Shown: piece after piece, positions 25,145 to 33,712 of the stretch
Layout of the letters: each line of letters opens with the position of its first letter
Position numbering within the stretch: position 1 is the first letter of the stretch
Assembly: GCF_039522665.1 (NCBI RefSeq)
Contig: NZ_BAAADV010000007.1
Span: 1-64,000, forward strand
Length of the DNA: 64,000 bases
DNA from: Natronoarchaeum mannanilyticum
GTDB taxonomy: Archaea > Halobacteriota > Halobacteria > Halobacteriales > Natronoarchaeaceae
Direction of reading: 5' to 3'
Program-made: the position numbers and the translations under genes
Notes under the pieces: generated by a model
The model's database searches: none
The model's input: the letters and a program-made list of their open reading frames with translations, nothing else
Told to the model about the DNA's origin: nothing

Positions 25145-25189
25145 GCTCCCGCTACGGGCTCGCGGACTGACTTAAGCGCTAGCGGGAGC
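25145..25189. repeat. inverted repeat inside the origin
   Basis: GCTCCCGCT at 25145-25153 pairs with AGCGGGAGC at 25181-25189, separated by 27 bases. It lies between the left ORBs and the AT-rich segment. Confidence 0.55.
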
Positions 25190-25252
25190 CGCCGGGCGTC
25201 GTTCCGTTCCGCCGTATGCGTCTCCTTCGTTGCGGATCTTTGCTCTACGCCG

Positions 25253-25320
25253 CAGAAAATTGCCACTACCGTAACGTACTTGTTATGATTATAGAAGTAG
25301 AATGAGAGATCGTAGTACAG
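25253..25320. other. AT-rich candidate unwinding element
   Basis: This segment, including GAAAATTGCC, GTTATGATTATAGAAG and neighbouring runs, is strikingly AT-rich against the roughly 65-70 percent GC surroundings. It sits between oppositely oriented ORB boxes, the position of the duplex-unwinding element in studied haloarchaeal origins. Confidence 0.65.
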
Positions 25321-25380
25321 CGGGAATAGCACGGTAGGCTCCTCCACGGTTCGTTCATCGAACCCAGCCGGGTATCCTCC

Positions 25381-25409
25381 GAGAACATCGGAAACGACGG
25401 GTGGAAGTC
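25381..25409 (+). repeat. ORB-like box 3
   Basis: Forward-strand core CATCGGAAACGACGGGTGGA (25386-25405), differing from boxes 1 and 2 by two bases and oppositely oriented. It directly precedes a CATATAAAAG promoter-like element at 25411-25420, so Orc1 binding here could repress orc1 (inference). Confidence 0.8.
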
Positions 25410-25450
25410 ACATATAAAAGACTCGGAACAGCGGAAACAGCGGAACGGAG

Positions 25451-25460
25451 GTTTTATACC
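25451..25460 (+). promoter_or_regulatory. TATA box of orc1/cdc6
   Basis: GTTTTATACC lies with its centre about 28 bases before the GTG start at 25483. Just upstream, 25425-25448 holds two overlapping ORB half-cores (CAGCGGAA repeated), which may overlap the transcription-factor B site. Confidence 0.7.
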
Positions 25461-25482
25461 GTGATCGCGCATTCGATCGGAC

Positions 25483-26709
25483 GTGTCGCGGAAGTCGCCT
25501 TTCAACACGGCTCAGAACATATTCACCGACCGCGACGTCTTCGACGTCGAGGGGTTCCAGCCCAAAGAGCTCATCGAACGGGACGAGCAGATCAACGAGT
25601 ACGCCTCGGCGCTCGAACCGGTTCTCAACGGCTGGCGGCCCAACAACATATTCATCTACGGCAAGACGGGGACCGGGAAGACCGCCACTACGCGGTACAT
25701 GCTCGACTGGCTTCGGCGGGACATCGAGGATCACAACGAGGCCGGCGACGACGAGATCGACCTTTCGATCGTCTATCTGAACTGCGAGGCGCTGACGTCG
25801 TCCTACCAGGTCGCCGTCGAACTCCTGAACGAACTGCGCGACGAACACGAACAGGTCGCCACGCGCGGACACGCGCCCAGCGACATCTACAACTGGCTGT
25901 TCGAGGAACTGGACGAGATCGGCGGCGTCGTCCTGACGGTGCTCGACGAGGTCGACAACGTCGGCGACGACGACACGATCCTCTACAAGCTTTCCCGGCC
26001 CGAGATCGAGAACGCGACTCTCGGGGTCGTCGGGATCAGCAACGACTTCTCGTTTCGAGACGATCTCTCCGCGAAAGTCAAAGATTCGCTGTGCGAGAAG
26101 GAGATTCTCTTTCCGGCCTACGGGTCCGAGGAGCTGCGGGAGATCCTGTTCCAGCGCGCCGAGAAGGGACTCCACGCCGACGCGTACGACACGGCGCCCG
26201 TCGCCCTGTCGGCTGCCTACGCCGCACAGGACAAGGGCAGCGCCCGCCAGGCGATCGACATCCTGCGCGAAGCCGGCGACATCGCCCGCCGCGAGGACGC
26301 AGACGAGATCACCGAGGAGCACGTCGAGGAGGCCAAGGGCGTCGTCGAACGCGGGCGCGTCTCCGAGATGATTCAGGGGCTGTCCCCGCACGGCCAGTAC
26401 GCCCTCCACGCGCTGGCGATCGCCGAACGGCGCGACGAGACGCCGATCCGGACCAAGGATCTCTACGAGTTCTACGGCTCGATCTGCAATCAGCACGCGA
26501 CCGATCCGCTCTCGGCTCGAGCGCTGCGGGACCACATGTCCGAGATCGACCTGATCGGGCTGGCGACGGTCGACAAGAAAAACGCCGGTCGCGCCGGCGG
26601 GAAGTACAAGCAGTACGATCTCGACGTCAAGGTCGACCGCGTCGTCGAGGCGTTCGCCGAAACCGACGCCGTCGAAGTCGACGAAACGTCCTACCAGTCG
26701 ACGCTCTGA
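25483..26709 (+). CDS. orc1: Orc1/Cdc6 replication initiator
   Basis: AAA+ initiator that binds origin recognition boxes and loads the MCM helicase. The 408-residue protein starts NTAQNIFTDRDVFDVEGFQP, with Walker A YGKTGTGKTA at about residues 59-68, Walker B VLTVLDEVDN near 150, sensor regions LGVVGISNDFSF and KGSARQAIDILREAG, and a C-terminal winged helix (GLSPHGQYALHALAIAE ... TKDLYEFYGSIC). The start is GTG, fixed by a TATA box at the right distance. ORB-like boxes flank the gene on both sides. Haloarchaea carry many orc paralogues; the adjacent origin implies this one is an active initiator. Confidence 0.96.
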   Translation: MSRKSPFNTAQNIFTDRDVFDVEGFQPKELIERDEQINEYASALEPVLNGWRPNNIFIYGKTGTGKTATTRYMLDWLRRDIEDHNEAGDDEIDLSIVYLNCEALTSSYQVAVELLNELRDEHEQVATRGHAPSDIYNWLFEELDEIGGVVLTVLDEVDNVGDDDTILYKLSRPEIENATLGVVGISNDFSFRDDLSAKVKDSLCEKEILFPAYGSEELREILFQRAEKGLHADAYDTAPVALSAAYAAQDKGSARQAIDILREAGDIARREDADEITEEHVEEAKGVVERGRVSEMIQGLSPHGQYALHALAIAERRDETPIRTKDLYEFYGSICNQHATDPLSARALRDHMSEIDLIGLATVDKKNAGRAGGKYKQYDLDVKVDRVVEAFAETDAVEVDETSYQSTL

Positions 26710-26730
26710 GAGTCGTCCGGTCCGTTCGCC

Positions 26731-26759
26731 GAGAACAGCGGAAATGACGGGTGGGAGTC
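26731..26759 (+). repeat. ORB-like box 4, downstream of orc1
   Basis: Core CAGCGGAAATGACGGGTGGG at 26736-26755 differs from boxes 1 and 2 by one base and sits 26 bases after the orc1 stop codon, in the same orientation as box 3. It also lies just beyond the convergent sucD stop. Confidence 0.8.
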
Positions 26760-26796
26760 CCCACCGGTCCGGCCTGAAACTGCGCGTCGGTGCGGC

Positions 26797-27666
26797 CTAC
26801 AGCAGGTCTTCGATCGCTTCCGCGACTTCCTCGGGCGTGTCGCCGACCTCGACGCCGGCGTCGTTGAGCGCCGAGATCTTCGACTCGGCGGTGCCGGTGC
26901 CGCTGCCGGAGACGATGGCGCCCGCGTGGCCCATGCGCTTGCCCGGCGGCGCCGTGCGGCCGGCGATGAAGCCGACGACCGGCGTGTCCATGTTTTCGGC
27001 GATGTAGCGGGCGGCCTTCTCCTCGTCCTCGCCGCCGATCTCGCCGCACATCGCGATCGCGTGGGTGTCGGGGTCGTTCTCGAACTCCTCCAAGGCGTCG
27101 ACGAACGTCGTCCCGATGATCGGGTCGCCGCCGATGCCGATCGCGGTCGACTGGCCCAGCCCGCGGTCGGTGAGGTTGTCGACGACCTGGTAGGTCAGGG
27201 TGCCCGACCGGGAGACCAGGCCGACGTTGCCCGACGAGAAGATGTTGCCGGGCAGGATGCCGAGCTTGGCCTCGCCGGGTGTGATGATCCCGGGGCAGTT
27301 CGGGCCGATCAGCTTGGTGTCGACCTCCGAGAGGCGCTTGTTGACCCGGGCCATGTCCTGGGTCGGGACGCCCTCGGTGATCGCGACCGCGAGATCGAGC
27401 GGCGAGTCCAGCGACTCCATGATGGCGTCGCCCGCGAACGCCGGCGGGACGAAGATCACGGAGGCGTCGGCGTCGGTCTCCCGTGCGGCCTCGTCGACGG
27501 TGTCGAACACCGGGACGCCGGCGACCTCCTGGCCGCCCCGTCCGGGCACTGCGCCGCCGACGACGTTGGTGCCGTACTCGATCATCTGTTCGGCGTGGAA
27601 CTTCCCTTCCCCGCCGGTGATACCCTGCACGATGACTCTGGTGTCGTCGTCTACGAGAACGGACAT
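26797..27666 (-). CDS. sucD: succinate-CoA ligase, alpha subunit
   Basis: Subunit of the TCA-cycle enzyme that makes ATP (or GTP) from succinyl-CoA. The 289-residue protein has the CoA-binding Rossmann domain ([14 protein letters not shown] and [11 protein letters not shown]) and the phosphohistidine loop with [16 protein letters not shown] near residue 245. The start ATG overlaps the sucC stop by one base (TAATG). It converges on orc1, with ORB box 4 between them. Confidence 0.97.
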   Translation of the reverse strand: MSVLVDDDTRVIVQGITGGEGKFHAEQMIEYGTNVVGGAVPGRGGQEVAGVPVFDTVDEAARETDADASVIFVPPAFAGDAIMESLDSPLDLAVAITEGVPTQDMARVNKRLSEVDTKLIGPNCPGIITPGEAKLGILPGNIFSSGNVGLVSRSGTLTYQVVDNLTDRGLGQSTAIGIGGDPIIGTTFVDALEEFENDPDTHAIAMCGEIGGEDEEKAARYIAENMDTPVVGFIAGRTAPPGKRMGHAGAIVSGSGTGTAESKISALNDAGVEVGDTPEEVAEAIEDLL

Positions 27667-28814
27667 TATGCCTCGACCTCCTTTGCGTGCTCGACGGCAC
27701 GCTGTACCGCGTCTTCCAGCGTCTGTTCGACCGTCACGAGGTCCTCGTTGAGGATCTCCATGCCTTCCTCCCAGTTGGTGCCCGCCAGGCGGACCGTCAC
27801 GGGCTTGGGGATCTCGTCGAACTGCTCTAAGGCCTCGTTGATCCCCTTGGCGACCTCGTCGCCGCGGGTGATCCCGCCGAAGATGTTGAACACGACCGAG
27901 TCGACGTTGTCGTCGGAGAACACCATGTCCAGCGCGTTGGCGATCCGCTCGGCCTTCGCGCCGCCCCCGACGTCCAGGAAGTTGGCGGGCTCGCCGCCGT
28001 AGTGATCCACGAGGTCCAACGTCGTCATCACGAGCCCGGCGCCGTTGCCGATGATGCCCACGTTGCCCGAGAGGCGGACGTAGTCGAAGCCGTACTCGTC
28101 GGCCTTCCGTTCGAGCTCGTCGCCGCTCGCGGACTCCTCTTCCATCTCGGCGAGTTCGGGCTGGCGGAAGAGTGCGTCCTCGTCGATGTTCATCACGGCG
28201 TCGGCCGCGATCACGTCGCCGTCGCTGGTGACCATCAGCGGGTTGATCTCGGCCTCGCTGGCGTCGCGGTCGTCCCAGAGCTGGTAGAGCGTCTGCAGGA
28301 TCGAGGCGGCGTCGATGGCGACCTCGCGGTCGACGCCGGCCTCGAAGACGGCGCGCCGGGCCTCGTAGGGCTCCATGCCGAACGCGGGGTCGACGTGCTC
28401 GCGGACGATCGCGTCGGGGTCCTCCTCGGCGACCTCCTCGATGTCGACGCCGCCCTTCGTCGAGACCATCGCGACGGGCTCGCCCTCGCCGCGGTCCATC
28501 GTGACGCCGACGTACAGTTCGTTGACGAAGTCGACCGCTTCCTCGACCAGCACGCGGTCGACGTGGATCCCCTTGAGGTCCATCCCGAGGATCGACTCGG
28601 CGGCCTCCTCGGCTTCCTCGGCGCTCTCGGCGAGCTTGATCCCGCCGGCTTTCCCGCGGCCGCCCACCTGCACCTGCGCCTTGACGGCGACGGGGTAGCC
28701 GATCTCCTCGGCGGCGTCCAGGACTTCGTCGACGCTCTCGGCCAGCTGCGATGCCGGCGTCGGAATTCCGGCGTCGGCGAAGACCTGCTTCGCCTGATAC
28801 TCGTGTAGCTTCAT
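27666..28814 (-). CDS. sucC: succinate-CoA ligase (ADP-forming), beta subunit
   Basis: ATP-grasp beta subunit, 382 residues. It begins [20 protein letters not shown], with the nucleotide-binding [15 protein letters not shown], the metal-binding AEINPLMV and the phosphate-site [21 protein letters not shown] element on the reverse strand near 28840-28848 is about 27 bases before the ATG at 28814, so sucC leads the sucCD operon with a leaderless start. Confidence 0.97.
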   Translation of the reverse strand: MKLHEYQAKQVFADAGIPTPASQLAESVDEVLDAAEEIGYPVAVKAQVQVGGRGKAGGIKLAESAEEAEEAAESILGMDLKGIHVDRVLVEEAVDFVNELYVGVTMDRGEGEPVAMVSTKGGVDIEEVAEEDPDAIVREHVDPAFGMEPYEARRAVFEAGVDREVAIDAASILQTLYQLWDDRDASEAEINPLMVTSDGDVIAADAVMNIDEDALFRQPELAEMEEESASGDELERKADEYGFDYVRLSGNVGIIGNGAGLVMTTLDLVDHYGGEPANFLDVGGGAKAERIANALDMVFSDDNVDSVVFNIFGGITRGDEVAKGINEALEQFDEIPKPVTVRLAGTNWEEGMEILNEDLVTVEQTLEDAVQRAVEHAKEVEA

Positions 28815-28934
28815 GCAGTTGTACGGGCGTTCCGGTTCGCTTAAAGCCCGGCGATTTCGGCTCTTGCTACCGGCTGCCGTGGGTCGTCGCCCCTTGGACC
28901 AGTCGTTTTACGCGACGGCGCCGTAGATCCCGCT

Positions 28935-29180
28935 ATGTCCGATCTCCGGGACGCCGTCGCCGCCGCCGTTCGACGCCGAAGGGCGATCGCGGTGGACCTG
29001 CTGGTGGTGCTGGGGCTGGTCGGCGGGCTGTGGTGGCTGTTCGACGCGCGGAACTTCGACAACTGGCTCTACTACGTCGTGCTGTTCGGCGCCGTCGTGG
29101 TGTACGCGACGCTCGTCCCGTTCGGCGCGATCGGCGCCGACGCCGAGGACGACGCCGCAGCTGACGTCACCGAGAAATGA
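28935..29180 (+). CDS. small two-helix membrane protein
   Basis: An 81-residue protein of unknown function. After a short basic N-terminus with RRRR, two membrane helices are evident (VDLLVVLGLVGGLWWLF and LYYVVLFGAVVVYATLVPFG), followed by an acidic tail. The positive-inside pattern would put both ends in the cytoplasm. It sits head-to-head with sucC and converges on the next gene. Confidence 0.75.
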   Translation: MSDLRDAVAAAVRRRRAIAVDLLVVLGLVGGLWWLFDARNFDNWLYYVVLFGAVVVYATLVPFGAIGADAEDDAAADVTEK

Positions 29181-29195
29181 CCTCCGAGAACGGCG

Positions 29196-29573
29196 TCACT
29201 CCGCGTCGGCGAGCAGATCGTGGATGCTCTCCGCGGCGTCGGTAAAGGAGTCGACCGTCAGCGCGTCGGCGGTGACGTAGACGCCCTGATCGCCGACGAT
29301 CACTCTGCCGATGTAGCCGTCCTCGAACGCCCGGATCGTGAACACGTACTCGCCCATGTCCGACCAGCCGTAGGTGCGCTGGGAGGCGAAGCCGCGCTGT
29401 TCGGCCTCGATGAACCCCGTCGCCTCCGTGTCGGCGTCGACATCCTCGCGGACGTAGTAGATGTCGTAGTCGTCTTCCGTGATGAACGTCACGTTGCGCA
29501 CCTCGTCGCCGATCGCCGCGCGGCAGGTCCTGACGATCTCCTCGGCAGTCTCGTCCGGTAGGGTCTCCGCCAT
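29196..29573 (-). CDS. DUF7522-like haloarchaeal protein
   Basis: A 125-residue acidic protein that I recognise as a common haloarchaeal small protein, resembling DUF7522. It has a helix (TAEEIVRTCRAAIGDEV), a central strand region with DYDIYYVREDV and a GYIGRVIVGDQGVYV strand pair, then a C-terminal helix. This alpha-beta layout recalls PAS-like or profilin-like folds, but no function is established. It converges on the small membrane gene. Confidence 0.7.
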   Translation of the reverse strand: MAETLPDETAEEIVRTCRAAIGDEVRNVTFITEDDYDIYYVREDVDADTEATGFIEAEQRGFASQRTYGWSDMGEYVFTIRAFEDGYIGRVIVGDQGVYVTADALTVDSFTDAAESIHDLLADAE

Positions 29574-29733
29574 ACGCGTGATTCGGCCGCCGCCTCAATC
29601 AAGGTCACGCCGAGGTGTTTGGGCCGGTCGTCCCCGTTACGGCCGCTTGCCACGACGCCCCGCGAAACTCGCCTTCGGATCCCGTCGCCCTCGCGTGGTA
29701 ACGCGTCCCGACCGAACGCATAAACGAAAGCCC

Positions 29734-29740
29734 TTTTATC
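29734..29740 (+). promoter_or_regulatory. TATA-like element of the tRNA gene
   Basis: A TTTTATC element lies about 43 bases before the mature tRNA 5' end, which leaves room for a short 5' leader removed by RNase P. Confidence 0.5.
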
Positions 29741-29779
29741 CACCCGTTGGTTAGGAGTGAGTGCAGCAAGACACCGCGA

Positions 29780-29864
<85 letters not shown>

Positions 29865-29871
29865 TCGCAAG

Positions 29872-29886
29872 GGCGGCTTCGCCGCC
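29872..29886 (+). terminator. hairpin after tRNA-Leu
   Basis: GGCGGC-TTC-GCCGCC forms a perfect stem starting eight bases after the tRNA. There is no long T-run, so it may be a processing or termination hairpin. Confidence 0.4.
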
Positions 29887-29988
29887 GACGATGCATACGG
29901 TGCACTCCCTTGGGACTGCACCCACGCACCATCCTTCCGAAGCTAACTCGAGAAGAGAGTTCTGTAGCTCGACCGCGGCATCAATCGG

Positions 29989-30201
29989 TTAGTCGGACTC
30001 TCTGGTGAGTCCCCAGACGGTGAGCGACGCCCCCAGGACGAAAACGACGGCGCCGACCACCCGCGAGAACGTGACGCCCGGAATCGGGCCGATCACCGGG
30101 CTGAGCGCGATGCCGAGCGCGCCGTAGACGGCGACCGTCGTCCCGAGGATCGTCAGCGCGTGCACGGCGGCGTAGGGGAGACCGGCCGATCCGACGGTCA
30201 T
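29989..30201 (-). CDS. small two-helix membrane protein
   Basis: A 70-residue hydrophobic protein of unknown function, starting MTVGSAGLPYAAVHAL. Two membrane helices are visible (LTILGTTVAVYGALGIALSPVIG and FSRVVGAVVFVLGASLTVWGL) with a proline-glycine turn between, and an acidic end. Longer in-frame upstream codons are arginine-rich shadows. It is divergent from the next gene. Confidence 0.7.
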   Translation of the reverse strand: MTVGSAGLPYAAVHALTILGTTVAVYGALGIALSPVIGPIPGVTFSRVVGAVVFVLGASLTVWGLTRESD

Positions 30202-30314
30202 CGTGCGCCGACGTTCGGCAGCGTGCGACAAAACCGTTCGCCCCCGCAGTTTCGTCTCGCCAATCTGGTTCGGAGCAGCAGTTTTTATCGTGGGTATCGT
30301 TATCGTCCCTGTAC

Positions 30315-30866
30315 ATGTACCCGATCGGGCACCTCGGCGTCGCGCTCGCGCTGTCGGCACCGTTCGTCGCCGTCCTTCGGCCGCGCGTCGCGACGCGCTT
30401 TACCGTCCTCGCGCTGCTCGCCGCGACGATCCCCGATCTCGACCTGTTCGTGCCCGGGGCGACCCACCACGGCGTCACGCACACGCTCGGCTTTGCCGTC
30501 GCCGTCGGGCTCGCCGGGCTGGGCGTGTTCGCCGCCGCGTCGACGTTAGCCTCGCCAAATACATTCGATTCGACCGCACCGGTGCCCCGAGTGGCGGTGT
30601 TCTACGCGGTCGCGCTCTCGCTGGGTGTTTTCGGGCACGTTGCGGCGGACGTGCTGATGTTGCTGCCCGCGTCCCAGCCCGTGAGCCCGCTGTGGCCGAT
30701 CAGCCACGCGCCCGTCCGGGTCGAGACGCTTCAGTACGGGAACACCGTCCGGAACCTCGGGACGTTCTGCCTCGGACTGGGAGCCCACGCCGTCGCCGTC
30801 GGTTGGTCCGCGAGAGGCGTCCGTGTTCGGGCGCTGGGCTCCCGCGGCATCGACGAGGAGGACTGA
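30315..30866 (+). CDS. YdjM-like (DUF457) membrane metal-dependent hydrolase
   Basis: A 183-residue membrane protein. The metal-ligand pattern of the LexA-regulated YdjM family is present: the N-terminal MYPIGHLGVAL with His6, then IPDLDLFVPGATHHGVTHT with Asp and His residues, and GHVAADVLMLL. Members are membrane hydrolases related to phospholipase C fold proteins, with no proven substrate in archaea. A TTTTTAT element near 30281-30287 is about 30 bases upstream. It converges on the methyltransferase gene. Confidence 0.85.
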   Translation: MYPIGHLGVALALSAPFVAVLRPRVATRFTVLALLAATIPDLDLFVPGATHHGVTHTLGFAVAVGLAGLGVFAAASTLASPNTFDSTAPVPRVAVFYAVALSLGVFGHVAADVLMLLPASQPVSPLWPISHAPVRVETLQYGNTVRNLGTFCLGLGAHAVAVGWSARGVRVRALGSRGIDEED

Positions 30867-30896
30867 CATGACGGCGACGCGACATCGAACTCGACG

Positions 30897-31589
30897 TCAC
30901 GGCGCGACGACGAGCATGTCGGAAACGCCTTCCTGGAACTCGTAGGAAACACCTCGAATCTCCGCGTCGTAGCCCTCGTCCCGTAGCGCAGCGATCACAT
31001 CATCGAGTTGGTCGTACGGCTCGGTATCCAGGCCCGCGAGCGGGAAGACCCGGAGCTCCTCGCTCGTCACCCGGCACAGCTCGCGCAGCGCGTCGAGGTG
31101 GAACTCGTAGTCGAGGCGGTCGCTGTACAGAAAGAGGAAGTTCGCCGAGAGCGTCAGCGAGAACGCGTCGTCCGCGAAGGGAAGATTCGGAAGCGTCGCG
31201 GGAACGTACCGATCGCCGTTCGCGGAGAAATCGCGAAGGAACCGCTCGTGGGCATCTTTCAGATATCCAACCCGGTTCTCGACCGTTCCGTAGTACTCCC
31301 AGTCGAACAGCTCCGGTTTCTCCCGGATCTGATCCGCGGTGGCGCGGAAATCGGATCGACACTCGCGAGCCAGGCCCTCCGGAGCGCGCTCGAACACCGG
31401 ATCGACGCCGACCGCCGACGCGCCGCGGTCCCGCGCCTCTGCGACGAACGAGGCCACGCCGGCCGGGCAGTCGAGGATCGCTCGCCCGTCGATGTCGCCA
31501 GGATCGAGGTCGAACATGTCGCGATACTCCTCGAACGTCCGGCCGATCACGGCGAACTCCCCGACCTCGAACGTGTCCGCGTTCGTCAT
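30897..31589 (-). CDS. SAM-dependent methyltransferase, class I fold
   Basis: A 230-residue protein with the Rossmann-type SAM site AILDCPAGVASFVAEARDRGASAVGVDP; the usual DxGxG is DCPAG here, as in a known haloarchaeal subgroup. NLPFADDAFSLTLSANFLFLYSDRL is motif IV, followed by ELCRVTSEELRVFPLA. The substrate is unknown. The TATA element at 31612-31620 fits the ATG at 31589 (MTNADTF), not the ATGs at 31598 or 31628. Confidence 0.85.
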   Translation of the reverse strand: MTNADTFEVGEFAVIGRTFEEYRDMFDLDPGDIDGRAILDCPAGVASFVAEARDRGASAVGVDPVFERAPEGLARECRSDFRATADQIREKPELFDWEYYGTVENRVGYLKDAHERFLRDFSANGDRYVPATLPNLPFADDAFSLTLSANFLFLYSDRLDYEFHLDALRELCRVTSEELRVFPLAGLDTEPYDQLDDVIAALRDEGYDAEIRGVSYEFQEGVSDMLVVAP

Positions 31590-31611
31590 GGGTGCCATTT
31601 TAATCCAACAT

Positions 31612-31620
31612 TGTATAAAT
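31612..31620 (-). promoter_or_regulatory. TATA box of the methyltransferase gene
   Basis: The reverse strand reads ATTTATACA, centred about 27 bases before the ATG at 31589. The surrounding 60 bases are AT-rich relative to the window. Confidence 0.65.
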
Positions 31621-31712
31621 ATGTTCATTAGTGTCTCATAGAAGGCACTAAAGAGCGACCGAATCGCTCGCTCGCGAAAGTCGTTTGACTCCCCGACGCC
31701 CTAGGACCGCCA

Positions 31713-33653
31713 GTGACAGACGACGAGGTTCCCGCTGCAGGCGACGAGAACGGTCCCGAAACGGACGAAGACGCCGCTGCTGGGGACGATCCAACTGTGG
31801 AGGACGACGCTTCCAGCGGCTTGGCGTCCGAAGGCGACGCCGCGGAGCCGACCGTCGCGCTCGACGAGTTCCACGACGCGCTGGAGGACGCCGGCCGGCC
31901 GGTCGTGACGGCGAGCGAGGTCGGCCGGACGCTCGACCGCGACCAGTCCGAAGCGGTCGGAGCGCTGGAAGGACTGGTCGATCGGGGCGACGTCCGGCGC
32001 GTCGACGTCGAGACTGACCCGGTGGTCTGGTACCCCACCGAGTGGGGCGAGATCGCGGATCGCGAGCGGGTCGTCCCGTTCCCGAAGCGCCGCGAGATCG
32101 TCGTCGACCAGCCCTCGCAGTTCACCCGCGCCCAGCTCTCGCAGTTCGCCCACCTCGCGGACGTCTCCGGGAACGAAGCGTACCGCTACGAGATCCGGAA
32201 GGAGGACGTCTGGCAGGCGCCGTACGACTCGTTCGATCGGCTCCTGAAGACCGTCCGCCAGGTGCTGCCCGAGCGCCTGGACGGGCTGGAGGAGTGGATC
32301 GAGGACCAGTGGGACCGGGCGCGCCAGTTTCGGCTGTTCACCCACGAGGACGGCTACACCGTGCTCGAAGCGCGGAGCGCCGAGCTGATGGGCAACGTCG
32401 CGCGCCAGAAGCTCGACGAGTCCCAGCTCAGGGCGCCGATCTCGGACACCGAGAGCTGGGTCGCCGAGGGCTCCGAGGCGGCGATCAAGCGCACGCTCTA
32501 CGAAGCCGGCTACCCGGTTCAGGACCAGCGCGACCTCGACGAGGGCGACCCGCTGGACGTCTCGCTGGACCTCGACCTGCGCGGCTATCAGTCCGACTGG
32601 GTGACCCGCTTCGTCGACTCCGGATCGGGCGTGCTGGTCGGCCCGCCGGGGAGCGGGAAGACCGTCGCGGCGATGGGGATCATGGCGGCGATCGGCGGCG
32701 AGACGCTGATCCTCGTCCCCACAAGAGAACTCGCGAGCCAGTGGCGCGACACGCTGCTGGCCCACACCGACCTCGATCCCGAAGATATCGGCGAGTACCA
32801 CGGCGGCGAGAAGAACGTCCGACCCGTGACCATCGCCACCTACCAGACCGCGGGGATGGACCGCCACCGCCAACTGTTCGACGAGCGCCGCTGGGGGCTG
32901 ATCGTCTACGACGAGGTCCACCACGTGCCCGCGGACGTCCACCGGCGCAGCGCGGACCTCCAGACGAGCGCCCGGCTCGGCCTCTCGGCGACGCCGATCC
33001 GCGAGGACGACCGCGAGAAGGAGATCTACACGCTGATCGGCCCGCCGATCGGCACCGACTGGGACGCGCTATTCGACGCCGGCTACGTCCAAGAACCCGA
33101 AGTCGAGATCCGGTACGTCCCGTGGGACCAGGAGACCTACCAGGACGAGTACGCCACGGCCGAGCGCCACGAGAAGCGCCAGCTCGCCGCGTCGAACCCC
33201 GCCAAAGTCGAAGAAGTCCGCGAGATCCTCGCCGACCATCCGGGATCGAAGGCGCTGATCTTCGCCGACTACATCGATCAGGGCGACGAGCTCGCCGAGG
33301 CCCTCACCGTGCCGTTCGTGAGCGGCGAGATGCCCCACGCGCGCCGGGAGCGACTGTTCAGCCAGTTTCGTCGGAACGAACGGGACGTCCTGCTCGTCTC
33401 CCGAGTGGGCGACGAGGGGATCGACCTGCCCGACGCCGATCTGGCGATCATGGCGTCGGGACTGGGCGGGTCGCGCCGGCAGGGCTCCCAGCGCGCCGGT
33501 CGGACCATGCGCCCCTCCGGAAAAGCGCGGGTGTTCGTGCTCGCGACGCGCGGGACGACCGAGGAGGAGTTCGCGCGCCGCCAGCTCCAGCACCTCCAGT
33601 CGAAGGGCGTTCGCGTCCGCGAGGTCGACAGCGAACTCGACGACGGCGCCTGA
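31713..33653 (+). CDS. rad25: XPB/Rad25-type DNA helicase
   Basis: Superfamily 2 helicase of the XPB (Rad25) group, tied to nucleotide excision repair and transcription in archaea. It has 646 residues. The first 50 are a disordered acidic leader, then a damage-recognition-like N-terminal domain, then motif I GPPGSGKT near residue 310, motif II DEVH near 400, motif III LSATP and motif VI QRAGRTMRPSG. The start is GTG (TDDEVPAAGDENG follows). The archaeal partner nuclease Bax1 is not adjacent here, which differs from crenarchaeal and some euryarchaeal layouts. The gene stands alone. Confidence 0.93.
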   Translation: MTDDEVPAAGDENGPETDEDAAAGDDPTVEDDASSGLASEGDAAEPTVALDEFHDALEDAGRPVVTASEVGRTLDRDQSEAVGALEGLVDRGDVRRVDVETDPVVWYPTEWGEIADRERVVPFPKRREIVVDQPSQFTRAQLSQFAHLADVSGNEAYRYEIRKEDVWQAPYDSFDRLLKTVRQVLPERLDGLEEWIEDQWDRARQFRLFTHEDGYTVLEARSAELMGNVARQKLDESQLRAPISDTESWVAEGSEAAIKRTLYEAGYPVQDQRDLDEGDPLDVSLDLDLRGYQSDWVTRFVDSGSGVLVGPPGSGKTVAAMGIMAAIGGETLILVPTRELASQWRDTLLAHTDLDPEDIGEYHGGEKNVRPVTIATYQTAGMDRHRQLFDERRWGLIVYDEVHHVPADVHRRSADLQTSARLGLSATPIREDDREKEIYTLIGPPIGTDWDALFDAGYVQEPEVEIRYVPWDQETYQDEYATAERHEKRQLAASNPAKVEEVREILADHPGSKALIFADYIDQGDELAEALTVPFVSGEMPHARRERLFSQFRRNERDVLLVSRVGDEGIDLPDADLAIMASGLGGSRRQGSQRAGRTMRPSGKARVFVLATRGTTEEEFARRQLQHLQSKGVRVREVDSELDDGA

Positions 33654-33712
33654 GAGCGATCGCTACGGCGTCGCCTATCGCGTATCTATCGCTCGTCGCC
33701 CGATGAGAATCG

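Larger units (their letters stand above)
25010..25482. other. chromosomal replication origin (oriC-like)
   Basis: The 470 bases upstream of orc1/cdc6 have the haloarchaeal origin layout. Two ORB-like boxes on the left point one way (25042-25069 and 25101-25126), and one box on the right points the other way (25381-25409). The 255 bases between them contain a GC-rich hairpin (25145-25189) and then an AT-rich stretch at about 25253-25320, far below the local GC level and a good candidate duplex-unwinding element. The orc1 promoter lies at the right end. The arrangement of inverted ORBs around an AT-rich element beside orc1 is the established pattern in Haloarcula, Haloferax and Halobacterium. 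Confidence 0.85.
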
